Shown one piece after another: positions 13,401 through 22,200 of a stretch of DNA of 64,000 nucleotides. A program made the translations under genes and the position numbers. Numbering within the stretch: position 1 is the first letter of the stretch; the number at the start of each line of letters is the position of its first letter. Under the pieces are notes generated by a model. It was not told the DNA's origin. It saw nothing but the letters and a program-made list of their open reading frames with translations, and did no database searches. Source of the stretch: Lophius americanus (Eukaryota; Chordata; Actinopteri; Lophiiformes; Lophiidae); NCBI GenBank assembly GCA_037951165.1, contig JBBDHG010000008.1, positions 1,708,501 to 1,772,500 of the forward strand, read 5' to 3'.

Positions 13401-14700
13401 GCAACATTTTTTTGCTGGCAGGGGTTGAGAAGCAAGGGACACATTTTTGGAGCAACTTATCCTCGTAGCTTTTGCCATCCAAAAGTAATGTTAGTAATGT
13501 AACACTGGTATTCAGACCCACCTGAGAGTCGGGCTCCAACAGCTCCAAACGTGCCCCCTTCTCTGTGAGCACCATGGTGTCCAAAAGGGCTCGGTGCTGC
13601 AGGTTTGGACCCTGAATCTGTCGCCTCAAAAAAAGAAAATAAACATCAACATGTCAAAACAATTAGTGACGTCCTTAAACGGCGAGGTAAAGACTTGGAT
13701 CTTCAGCTCAAAGCCGATGAAACACAGGAAAATGTGGTGAAATCAAACACCGACCACACCTGTAGAAAGCAACATCCTCGCTCTTCTTGAACTTTCCAGC
13801 ATCGCTAAGGATTAAGAAGAGGAGAAATAATAAATGATGAATAAATAATTCATGAACAATGTCACAACAAATTAATTGGTCTATACCAACAACTATACAA
13901 AATGATGCATGTGATTTATAATGAATTATAAGTTAAAGGGTTTTATGGTCCTTTATCCTGACGGATATTTTAACAGCTTTCAGTCTGTCTCTCTTTATCC
14001 CCATCCATCCCATCATAAAGACTACAAAACAATCTTTGTTTCTGTTACAGTTCATATCAGCACAATCGGAGGTTGGACTTCTTCAATTTCTTTTAAAACT
14101 TTTATCTTTACATTGTTGATCTATTCTTACCAATTCTTAAATATTTGTTTCAACTCTCACTTTGTTGCGATGCTGTAACACTTTAATATCTATATATAGG
14201 ATGGAGATCCTGTGGAGATGATTCTATCTGTCTGTTGCTCTATCTAGTCTGCTTGTCTGTTTCTGATTCTGTTATATCTGTCTGTCTGTTTCTGTCTGTC
14301 TGACCGAATTCTGCCTGTTTCTCTCCGTTTATGCCGCTCTCCTTCTTGAAAAGAAAAAATCTAATTCTGCCTTTGATTCTATCTGTATATCTTGTTGCTC
14401 TGTTTCTATCTATCCTTTTTTCCCCTATGTGTCTGTCTGCGCCTGAAAATTTGCTTGTTTCTCATCTATATCTATATATCTATATATCTAACACACGTGA
14501 CTTAACCCCACAGCTACTGTGATTCCCTCAAATTGAGTCAATTTTTACTCTGCAGCCTCGCTGTGTGAAGAATTTCAGAATAAGAACCGAAAACAGCTTG
14601 CAGTTTATATATTTATATGTAATTCATTTAGTTTATACGAAGTTTATGTATAGTTTATGTGCAGTTTATACCTGACTACGGGTTGGCTGGCTTCCGCCAT
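35..14700 (-). CDS. ganc: Neutral alpha-glucosidase C (GH31), 3' end outside window
   Basis: A family GH31 glucosidase that removes terminal alpha-linked glucose, acting on glycogen- and maltose-type substrates at neutral pH. 23 coding exons (35-138 up to 14672-14700, listed separately) join in frame to about 852 residues; the human protein has 914, so only the C-terminal roughly 45 residues are missing, beyond position 1. The start is the ATG at 14698-14700, giving an N-terminus beginning MAEASQPVV, with no signal peptide. This separates it from the ER enzyme GANAB. The GH31 nucleophile motif WNDMNEP is at about residues 483-489 (Asp485) and the acid/base motif WTGDN at about 558-562 (Asp561). 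Other family blocks seen are GYHQCRWNY, WLDIEHT, FCGADVGGF, RREPWLFG and FQRGGS. Head-to-head position with tmem87a matches mammalian GANC. Odd points: the usual Trp after the HYGG block is Leu (about residue 509), and a 4-nt phase gap between exons 5 and 6. No inactivating break seen. Confidence 0.93.
285..397 (-). CDS. ganc: ganc exon 22
   Basis: 113 nt, residues about 781-817. It includes GELYLDDGHSFSYRDGK, the conserved DDG(H/E)(S/T)F loop. Confidence 0.92.
780..893 (-). CDS. ganc: ganc exon 21
   Basis: 114 nt in phase 0, residues about 743-780. It starts VPVFQRGGSVV, the conserved FQRGG motif, and ends SITVALDSQ. Confidence 0.92.
1568..1606. repeat. (GGA)n microsatellite
   Basis: Near-perfect GGA trinucleotide run in ganc intron 20 (894-1984). 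The rest of that intron shows no recognisable element. Confidence 0.95.
1985..2059 (-). CDS. ganc: ganc exon 20
   Basis: 75 nt in phase 0, residues about 718-742. It encodes VWYEVQSTKAYEGGRTLTLP, a C-terminal GH31 sandwich domain segment. Confidence 0.92.
2146..2222 (-). CDS. ganc: ganc exon 19
   Basis: 77 nt, residues about 692-717. It encodes GALLVRPVTEPG and ends LPGPGE. Only 80 bases of intron separate it from exon 18. The donor GAG|GTAAAT is chosen over the upstream GGTGAG for phase. Confidence 0.9.
2303..2367 (-). CDS. ganc: ganc exon 18
   Basis: 65 nt, residues about 670-691. It includes RPLWMEFPREETTF and QYMIG, the end of the barrel. Confidence 0.93.
2448..2768. repeat. 25-bp NotI-rich minisatellite
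   Basis: Thirteen tandem units: ten of exactly 25 bp from 2451 to 2700, two 19-bp deleted units, one more 25-bp unit and a partial. Consensus is a GC-rich half with GCGGCCGC plus a GGCATCAGCTGACA half. It fills about 73 percent of the 442-bp intron between ganc exons 18 and 17. Confidence 0.97.
2810..2878 (-). CDS. ganc: ganc exon 17
   Basis: 69 nt, residues about 647-669. It encodes CLLPYWYTLFHQAHTSGLPP, the conserved LLPYWY segment. A minisatellite begins 41 bases beyond its donor. Confidence 0.93.
3367..3432 (+). repeat. Retroelement 3' tail, copy 1
   Basis: GAGATTTGATC...TAAAGTGCGTTATAAAT followed by an ATT microsatellite. The same sequence recurs at 9181 and 18598. It looks like the 3' tail of a fish LINE or SINE. 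The rest of the intron 2879-4243 shows nothing I recognise. Confidence 0.75.
4244..4418 (-). CDS. ganc: ganc exon 16
   Basis: 175 nt, residues about 589-646. It includes ADVGGF, PELLVRWYQ, QPFFRGH and KRREPWLFGEE. Confidence 0.95.
4974..5147. repeat. 87-bp tandem duplication
   Basis: Two nearly identical copies of about 87 bp, first base 4974 and second 5061, each with GTGTGCATATTTCTCATG and ending in a GT microsatellite. Lies in ganc intron 15. Confidence 0.93.
5405..5506 (-). CDS. ganc: ganc exon 15, acid/base residue
   Basis: 102 nt, residues about 555-588. It includes WTGDN with Asp561 as predicted acid/base, then KISIPMLLSLSVAGIAFCG. Confidence 0.95.
5591..5687 (-). CDS. ganc: ganc exon 14
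   Basis: 97 nt, residues about 523-554. It includes RPFVLSRSFFAGSQRFG, a conserved GH31 strand. Confidence 0.95.
5797..5940 (-). CDS. ganc: ganc exon 13, catalytic nucleophile
   Basis: 144 nt in phase 0, residues about 475-522. It carries LFVWNDMNEPSVF, where Asp485 is the predicted nucleophile. The following HYGGLEHRELHN has Leu where family members have Trp. Confidence 0.96.
6829..6908 (-). CDS. ganc: ganc exon 12
   Basis: 80 nt, residues about 448-474. It encodes SSYLDFSNPDTRAWYSRCF, with acceptor ATAG and donor AAG|GTAAGT. Confidence 0.92.
7405..7489. repeat. (CA)n microsatellite
   Basis: About 42 CA units with one interruption (CACGCA) in ganc intron 11 (6909-7869). Confidence 0.98.
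7870..7996 (-). CDS. ganc: ganc exon 11
   Basis: 127 nt, residues about 406-447. It includes LVVISDPHIKVDP and SCWPG, typical of GH31 neutral glucosidases. Confidence 0.93.
8087..8322 (-). CDS. ganc: ganc exon 10
   Basis: 236 nt, residues about 327-405. It includes LGYHQCRWNYND and MWLDIEHTKGKRYFTWD, substrate-binding barrel strands, and ends in a basic KKRK. Confidence 0.95.
8863..9007 (-). CDS. ganc: ganc exon 9
   Basis: 145 nt, residues about 279-326. It includes TDVHWLSESGVIDC and FSQYAQLTG, leading into the catalytic (beta/alpha)8 barrel. Confidence 0.92.
9181..9242 (+). repeat. Retroelement 3' tail, copy 2
   Basis: TTTGAGATTTGATCCAAATG, then AAGTGCGTTATAAAT and an ATT run. Matches the copies at 3367 and 18598. 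Lies in ganc intron 8. Confidence 0.75.
9761..9944 (-). CDS. ganc: ganc exon 8
   Basis: 184 nt, residues about 217-278. It includes YRLYNLDVFAYEL, YGSVPLLVAHK and GVFWLNASETFVDI, all strong GH31 blocks. Confidence 0.94.
10039..10135 (-). CDS. ganc: ganc exon 7
   Basis: 97 nt, residues about 185-216. It includes HGFSHVYGLPEHAD, the conserved GH31 segment before the catalytic barrel. Confidence 0.92.
10620..11145 (+). mobile_element. Decayed L2-type LINE 3' fragment
   Basis: Conceptual translation across frameshifts gives pieces like DYCNGILYGA, LNKLQ and LHYLTDLL, resembling the C-terminal reverse transcriptase region of fish L2 elements. It is followed by a short 3' segment and an ATT microsatellite. 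Lies in ganc intron 6. Family assignment is from memory of motif patterns. Confidence 0.55.
11278..11344 (-). CDS. ganc: ganc exon 6
   Basis: 67 nt if the first AG is used, residues about 163-184. It encodes PREDSSSLWTETFREFVDIK, aligning with the conserved EFVDIKANG segment of GANC. An internal AG fourteen bases downstream would shorten it and close the frame with exon 5 directly. Confidence 0.82.
11471..11474 (-). CDS. ganc: Possible ganc 4-nt micro-exon
   Basis: Minus-strand CCAG lies between a long pyrimidine-rich acceptor ending GGCAG and a consensus GTAAGAG donor. Including it adds Ser-Gln and restores the frame between exon 5 (2 bases left over) and exon 6 (phase 0). The alternative is a downstream AG in exon 6 that also restores frame without it. 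Confidence 0.4.
11600..11776 (-). CDS. ganc: ganc exon 5
   Basis: 177 nt, residues about 102-160. It includes SPFRLDILCEDEVMVSFNS and ends QDPP plus AG. Its 3' phase does not match the simplest acceptor of exon 6; see the micro-exon entry. Confidence 0.9.
12370..12568 (-). mobile_element. MITE end, TTAAAGGTCCAGTGTGTA family
   Basis: On the minus strand this begins TTAAAGGTCCAGTGTGTAAA at 12568. Its interior contains CTGTCACCC and GTGATGAGGTTC, shared with the copy at 31985-32162. The far end is not defined. Intron 4 of ganc. Confidence 0.55.
12829..12956 (-). CDS. ganc: ganc exon 4
   Basis: 128 nt, residues about 60-101. It includes FKNDTVRILIDD and KARYRVKDV, the N-terminal GH31 sandwich strand pattern. 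Donor CA|GTAAGA. Confidence 0.9.
13140..13215 (+). repeat. SINE-like fragment with B-box-like motif
   Basis: Contains GTTCTGGATTCAAATCC, close to a tRNA B box, in a context typical of fish tRNA-derived SINEs. Short and decayed; not a functional tRNA. Confidence 0.35.
13522..13624 (-). CDS. ganc: ganc exon 3
   Basis: 103 nt, residues about 25-59, beginning RRQIQGPNLQHRALLD and ending EPDSQ. The phase closes exactly with exons 2 and 4. Start of the N-terminal beta-sandwich. Confidence 0.9.
13760..13804 (-). CDS. ganc: ganc exon 2
   Basis: 45 nt, residues about 10-24, encoding SDAGKFKKSEDVAFY. It is flanked by a pyrimidine-rich acceptor and a CAG|GTGTGG donor. The AFYR motif aligns with the N-terminus of vertebrate GANC. 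Confidence 0.88.
14672..14700 (-). CDS. ganc: ganc coding exon 1
   Basis: Start codon plus residues 1-9 (MAEASQPVV) and two bases of codon 10. The donor reads CAG|GTATAA. Upstream 5' UTR extent unknown. Confidence 0.88.
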
Positions 14701-15817
14701 GTTAAGCAGAGATACCGGATACCAGGACCGGAAACGTCAGCAGCGAACTGTCGACTATTGTCCTCTGACATGAATAATAACGGACATGATGTTAAAGTCT
14801 TAAATCTCCGGTTTCTTCCTTTTGAGTGAAGAGCGGCAACAGATAGAACACCACTGTCAATACGAGGCAACCATCGGCTACACTTCCTGTCTGAGATTTC
14901 AAAATAAAGTACACCAATCTGTTGCCTACGGAAGCTGAAAGCGCTCATATCTGGACGACGGCATTCACACCATCACCGCTCTCGTCCACCATAGTAAGGA
15001 TTATTCTACCATTTTTTGGTAACTGTTTTCCACAACGCTTCTATCTATATAAATTTGCAAAATATATAGAGAATTCCCTTCTGGATTCATACTAACAGGA
15101 AGTGATAAATTAACAAATCATTCTATAGGCTATACATTGGACAGTGAATGCAATAATATACTTCAAATTATTTACATCTTCAAATGATTACTTCAAATGA
15201 TTTATATAGTCACTGAAATATACATTGATTGTTTTTATAGGATCCAAAATCTCACTTATTTTATTATGTTTCACCTGCTTTCCACTGTCAACGCGCCAAT
15301 GTTGGGAAATAACGAATATACATACATCTTTATATAATATGCAAAGACTTTTCAGGTATCTGTACTGCAGCTGCATATCAATTTAAATGACGAAAAAAGA
15401 AAACCCATTGGTGCATTCATCAGTGAGTATCACTCATGACAGACCAAACCAAGACATCAGCTATAAAACACATATGAAAACAAAACAAAACATTTGCAGA
15501 AAACCAACCGCAAAGAAATGTCTTGGTGTAAGGCAATTTTTTTTTGTTTAATTTTCTCTTCTTTTGTTCTGCTAGTTGGCCATTGATGCTAAACACATTA
15601 TTTGACTGTGAATGGCAGTAATAGAAGTTTGCTGTGTGCGATAATATCTCAAAATAATATTCCATAATATGACGCTTAATAAAAGTTATTAATTCAGTTA
15701 TTATAGATGCATTAATAGAAATGTTCTTTGAAAACATAAAAGTAATTTCAAAACAATAAAAAATTAACTAGTACGTAGATAAGTATAGAATCTATATTTT
15801 TAATAAAAGCATAACAG
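14701..15817. promoter_or_regulatory. ganc 5' flank, shared head-to-head interval
   Basis: 5' UTR and promoter side of ganc. ETS-type cores are visible at 14727-14736 (GACCGGAAAC) and 14881-14890 (CACTTCCTGT), common in TATA-less vertebrate promoters. No TATA box convincingly placed. From about 15000 to 15800 the sequence is AT-rich with no recognisable element. Promoter assignment is inferred from position. Confidence 0.4.
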
Positions 15818-16250
15818 ATGATCCGATGTACACTGATCAACTGCCTGGCAGCTCCATCTCCAGCACCCTTCAACCAAGAGATCCACTATCCCTCCTTTTT
15901 CATTTGTCCAAACCGTCTCAATCTAACCTATGCCGTCCCTCTGATGTGTTTGTTCCTAATCGTGTCCATCCTCGTCACTCCTCAAAATATCTTTACACCT
16001 TCAACACAGCCACCTCCAGGTCTGCTTCTGGTCTTTTGGTCAGTGCTTCAGCCTCCAAACCATACAGCAAAGCTGCTCTCATTATTGACTTCAGAACCTT
16101 TCCCTTCACCCTTGCTGTTTCTCTTCTGTGACAAATAACTTCTGACACTCTTGTCCACCCACTCCACCCCGCCTGCACTCACTTCTTCGCCTGCGGAGTT
16201 AATGTGACCCCAGTCACATAAACTCCGTTCCACCTGCTTGCCTTTCATTC
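15818..16250 (-). mobile_element. Decayed RTE-type LINE 3' fragment
   Basis: Minus-strand translation contains VSEVICHRRETARVKGKV, AALLYGLEAEALTKR, then NKHIRGTA and RLRRFGQMKKEG after frameshifts. This matches the reverse transcriptase C-terminal pattern of RTE/BovB-like elements. Between ganc and tmem87a. Confidence 0.7.
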
Positions 16251-16901
16251 ACACACTTGCATTTTTTCTTGCTGCGACTATGACTTCTCTCCAGCACATA
16301 CCTTCACCTCTCCATGTTTTCTTTCCCCTGCTCTCTGCTCTCACTACAGATTACAATGTCACCTGAAAAGGTCATCGTCCATGGAGACTCAGGCGTGACC
16401 TATATGGCCAGCCTGTCCATCACCAACGCAAAAGAGAAGAAGGTCAGGACGGATCCTTGGTGCAGTCCCAACTCCACCTTGAACCCATCCGTCAGATCTA
16501 CTGCACACATCACCTCTATCATGCTGCTTCCCAGACTTTCTCCTTCCAGCCTATGAAACTTCCCCGTAGGCTAGAATGTACAAAAGTCATGCGCTTCCGT
16601 ACATTCCAGCGGTCATAGCCTAAAACTACAGGGAGCATTCGAAACCGAACTTTGCATATCCTACTACGCAGACACCAAACCCGCCCCACTCTCCAACGGA
16701 TTGGTTTATCTAATATTTTTTTCGTTATTTGGACCATTCATCACCCCTCATTGCTAAACCGAAATAGACCACCCAATGAAGTAAACAACCATCAGCCATT
16801 CAGAGGTAGTCTAGATCGGGATATGCCCTCAGCGTAGTGGGATTCAACATCCTGCACCCCGGACGTAGAGGCGGATACGAGTGACAGTAGTAAATGGTCA
16901 G

Positions 16902-17012
16902 ATGAAGATGCCAGGTGTCTCGTCTCAGTGGTCATGTTTGATGCTTCTTGCATTTGTTTGTCGTTTGGGGACAGCGGCAGAGATCTCAGTATGGAGGGTG
17001 GACATCAACTCG
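16902..17012 (+). CDS. tmem87a: tmem87a exon 1
   Basis: 111 nt, residues 1-37, signal peptide and EISVWRVDINS. A second in-frame ATG lies two codons downstream. Donor TCG|GTGAGT. Confidence 0.9.
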
Positions 17013-19212
17013 GTGAGTGTTTTACTGTCAACGCGGATTTTTACGGTTATGACACAGCTTGTGTTGTTGCAGCTGTTAGCATGTGTAGCTAACTAGCCTT
17101 AGCATCTCCACATTATGCCATACGTTTGGTCTTTTAGACACACTGGTGTGTGTCAACATTGGTGTTTTATTAGAATTTGGTAGCTTACAACCACCCTTTA
17201 ATTATTCTCTATTGTTATTTTCTATGTCTCAACAATACTTTTTATAATACATTGAGGATGCTGTATTGCTAGCTTAAGGTGTTACTCCTGGAATGTAGCT
17301 ATTTGTTAGGACATGATGGTATTAAAACGTAATTTAAAGAAGATGGTGGAATGTATCTACAAACATGGAATTAATGGACTTAATTACGGATAAGATCATT
17401 ATGTTGTGGTGAAGATAAACTTCAGTGGGTGACAGAAATGGCTACTGGTAAAACACTGTAGTTACAGTAAGCATCGTTTACTAGTTTACTGTTATTAATA
17501 TACATTCAAATTTAAATTGTACATAACAATTACTGTATTATGTGATATGAGCCACATTTTTGTGGTGGATTGGTACTTAGTATTATATAGTTACCGTACC
17601 TTATGTTGGACTACATCTAACAAAAAAGTGGATACAATAGCACGAGTATTAAAATACTTAACGCAGTAATAACTGTTTGTTATGAGATGTGATTTCTAAG
17701 AAATAGATGTTGTCAGAGCCGTCCTTCATCTCATGCTGTTTCCTTTTCTTTTTAAAAAAACGACAACTTCTATTTACCCAGGAAAGTGTCAGTGAGATTA
17801 TAAAGCTCTCTTACATGAGTGTGCTTGTCCAAAAAGGCAGCAACACATAAACAGTGATGCAAACACACACACACAACATGCAATAACCTCCTAGGCTTTA
17901 TGTTGTCGTTATTCATTCAACGACAACATACCGATTCTTAGCGTGAGGTGATCGCACACTACTGAAGCCTAATTGTGTGTTTCGTCTCTTGTTTTTTTCA
18001 GTCACGGGATGTCGTGTTTCGAAAAACACTTTATGCCAACACCACCATCTTCATGAAGTGTAAGTATTCTGACCGATCGTGATCATTTGTTTTTTCTAAA
18101 CTTAGATTTGGACCCTGGCATACTTAATATAGAACTCAAATGATTCATTCAAGTAAATTTCAAATGATTCGGGTAACACACAGATATCTCAGATTGAATT
18201 TAAATGATTCTGGTGAATCTGAATGATTCCTAGGTCACCTCAGTATAAACAAATTTAAATGCTATATATATATATATATATATATATATTTACAAAATAA
18301 ATTTTTCCACTTTGTATAACGGTGTGTGATTTCGGTCTGCTTTTCAACGTTTTCTTAAATAATGCAAAATATGGACAGAAAGGATCTTCATGAAACTTTG
18401 TATGGGGGTGTTTGGGCGTGAGGTTCACAAGTTAAAGAGACGTGTTGGATTGTTTGTTCTTGTTGCAGGTGTTTGTTTTACAGAGTCATTCGAGTCATAT
18501 TTAGTTAATATCCCGCTAGAATCTGCATGCTATGCAACATTAGCCACATTTAATTTACCAGCTGTATAATAGTCCTCATCCGTAGTTATATTTAATATTT
18601 GAGATTTGATCCAAATGTAAAGTGCATTATAAATTAAATGTATTATTATTATTATTAATAACTCTAATAATAACCCTACCCCTTTGTAGTTATTGTGTTT
18701 AGTTTGATGAAGAATCCCCAAAGGGGAAACACAAAGACTTGAGGATAGGAGTAGAAGCATGTTATGCTGAAGTTTGTATCCCATGATATGATGTAATATC
18801 ATGTCTACTGGCTTGTCAGACAAACTAAATCTCCCTTCTTACACATTTTCCTCCTCCAAACCAGCTTAGTCAATGACTTACTTGCACTGCAAACATAATC
18901 TCAGTGACAAGATCATTAAGGCAAGGACATTATGCTCCAGTTTTTCAGCTAATGAGTGAATGACATGAGTAACATGAATTTGTGTCGTTTGCTTAGCATG
19001 GCTGTCTACTTGCATCTACTAGCTACACATTAAATTAATTACATTTATAAGCATTCATTGTGAACCCAACTTCACGATCAATAAATTGCAATTCAGTAGG
19101 ATTAACATGTAACTGACAAAACAAGAATGGATTTAGACACATCATTTAAAGAAAACATCAACAACATTACTGGATGCTTGGTAAAGATGATATAAGAAAC
19201 TACACAAACTTT

Positions 19213-19265
<53 letters not shown>

Positions 19266-22200
19266 TATATATGAACGGACAACAAAATGTTTTAATACCG
19301 AAGCCATGACATTGTAAAACCCTAGCCAGTCTGAAAATTTGAGTCATTAAGTTACATTAAAAAATAGTATTTCACCAGTGATGAAGTGAGAACAATCTCG
19401 GTAACGGGTCTTTTTTTTTTATCTCACTCCAGTCCAGGGTGACACGGGGTCATGTGACAAAAACCTGGCCTTCAACATCAGCTGGTACCTCCGCTCCTCT
19501 GTTTGCTACAATGAAGTCTTCAACACACCAGTGAGGTTTTTTTTAACTTCTGTCTGCTGTGTCTTACTCTCAGCTGCTTCTATTGTCCAGGCTGTTAACA
19601 TCACTGGTACTGTAGGCACCGTTGATGTGGATGGGACAGACAGACAGACAGATAGATGGATACATAGATCATAATCATGGCATTACCATTGCAAACAAAT
19701 CATTATAGTTTAAATAAAGTGTTTTCATGACCGTACCCTCAGCCAATGACTCAAAGTGTTCAACGGCTGCTTTAACTTTGAGGTACATGCCACATGTCTT
19801 CATGTAATCTAAACTTACTGTACATTATATCATATCAGTCTTATTGATTTCCCTGCCCTGTCTTCTGTAGGACAACAAAGCCATGAATCTATTTGGAATG
19901 GAACACATGTTGAAGGACGACTGGAATGGCTTCTACAGTCAGGGCTACATGTACTTCAATAACTGCTCGTCCCTATTCCTACCAAAGGTTTGTGATCAAA
20001 GGCAAACGTTTGTCTGAAAACTAATAGAACACAACTGAACGTGAATCTATTCTCTCAACTAGATGTACCACTCAGACTTCAGTCCATATCAGCCCCTCAC
20101 CAGTCCAAAGGTGAGTCAGAGATCACGGGCTATTTGACCGTGTTGATCATAATACCTGTATTAAGAATTATTATATGAATATCTTTCTTTTGTCTATTTA
20201 TTCCATGTTCTTGTAGAATGGCCCATCAAATCAGAGCCTGATTTGGCCCGACAAGCCAGTAAGAACATTTTTATTACATTTAACAAGAATGTCTTCAACC
20301 CTCGTGCTTCACTTCGTCTTTCTCGTCCTTGAGAACAGAAATGTTCACTTTTTTAACATGTCACGAAATCTTACTAATGTATTACATAATAGAGATTTTA
20401 ACCCTTTGAATTCCTCTTTGTTTACAGTTGACAATGACGTAAACACTGAAAAAAATGAATGGAAAAGTTTATTTTCCATGTACTAAACAATAAATAGATT
20501 ATTTTATTAATCAATGCACTATGGGATATATCAATATATATATTTTATTTTTGAGCCTATGATTGAAAATAAATCATATATTTTTGGAGCTCAGGTGCCC
20601 AAATGAAAGCCCAACCTAACAATTTTTTTTTTCTCTCTGAACAAAAAAATTCCAATTTTAACATGGTATGAGCGATAATCTAGTCTTTTTAGTTGTGAGA
20701 AAGCAGTTGAAATGCTGTCAGGTCCACAGGTCAGCATGGATTGACCAACTTAAGAACAAAGACAGGATTAGGTTCAAGGTCACCCTATGATAATAAGAGA
20801 TGAAGCGTGTGCAAGCAGGATGTAGCGACAGTGCGTGGATATCACAGGCAGTTGCACCTTATTCAACACTTTGTGTCCACAAATTCAGCTCCGGTCTGAG
20901 TTCAGTTCAGGAGATCAACATTGACACAGTGATGAAGGGATTGATTATATAAAGTACCACACTGATGCCGACTTGCAGCCAGCCGCGGCTGGTGCAGTGG
21001 TACTAGTGCTTCTGAGAATACTTGCGAGGAGCGTTTCCCATTGAGAGAACCTGAAACAAATGCCAAGACAAGGAGCCGGAGATGAAGCAGAGCTCCCAGT
21101 AACATCAGCAGAGAAAGCATTGAAAACAAATGACCCAGTTCTTCCATCACACATAGTACACGTGTTATAATGTTCTCTGCAGGAGTTAGGGGAAGAGTTT
21201 CGTAACTACACCTTCGTCCGTCCTGTTACTGCTGTCATGATCCCGTTGACAGCAGGTTATTACACACTGGAGGAATTTTGTGTAACAAGCTAGGTTAGCA
21301 TTTGCTGCTCCGACTTACTTTGAGTCGGATTGACTGTCAGGTGATGTTGCTATCGGTCAAGCCTCTTAGTGAGGAGTTTTGCCATATTTATTGTGAGGGA
21401 ACAAAGAAAAAGTGAAAAATCCAACCGTGACTTTCTTGGGACTCTGTGCTACGACGTTAAGCCATCAACCTGGAAACTTTCAATTCTGTTTGATGCTTTT
21501 TATTATGAGGATTCTGCACAAGCCGTTGGTCTTAACTTTTCTTTCCCGGGACATTAGTGTATTCGATTCTTTTTTTATTTTATTTATTTTTTCCTTCAAT
21601 TTTTATATGGATTTTCTTGTCTGGGTGCTTTGCGCCGAGATACCAGGTTAAAATTTCAAAGTGTGACATTCTTGGTACTAAACCGTTTTATGATTCTGAT
21701 TTGTAGCCGAAAGAATTACTACCCTGATCCTCTCTTTTTTTGCAGGATACCAGTGAAGTGGCCAGGGCGTGGAAGAACAGTCCGTATCTGTTCATAGTGA
21801 AGGTTCAGCCTTTGCCCGGTGGAGTCGAAGATGAAGAGAACGGGGCAGAGCGACCCGGCTTTGCTTTCACAAGTGAGAAATGCAATATTTTTATGAAGAG
21901 GTTTAAGAATCTCTCACACCGGTGCAGAAGATAAATTAGTGAAGGAAAAAGTACTTAAAAGACGGTAAAGTGAGATGTCGGTTCATGTGAGCTTTTCTTT
22001 ATTTCTTCCATCAGTGACGGTTGAGATGAAGGGACCATATGATTACTCTTCTCCAGCAGACTGGCCCCTGATGATGGTATGTGTATGCTAAATATGTATA
22101 TAGGGAGTTGTGTGGAATGTTTGAATATAAATTGCAAGATACGATTAAAGGAGAAATTCTAGGAATAAGTGACGTCACTGTTTGGTGCAAACAGACCATT

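Noticed and set aside
35..14700. GANAB (ER glucosidase II alpha) instead of GANC
   Set aside because: No signal peptide, and the neighbours tmem87a and vps39 are those of GANC.
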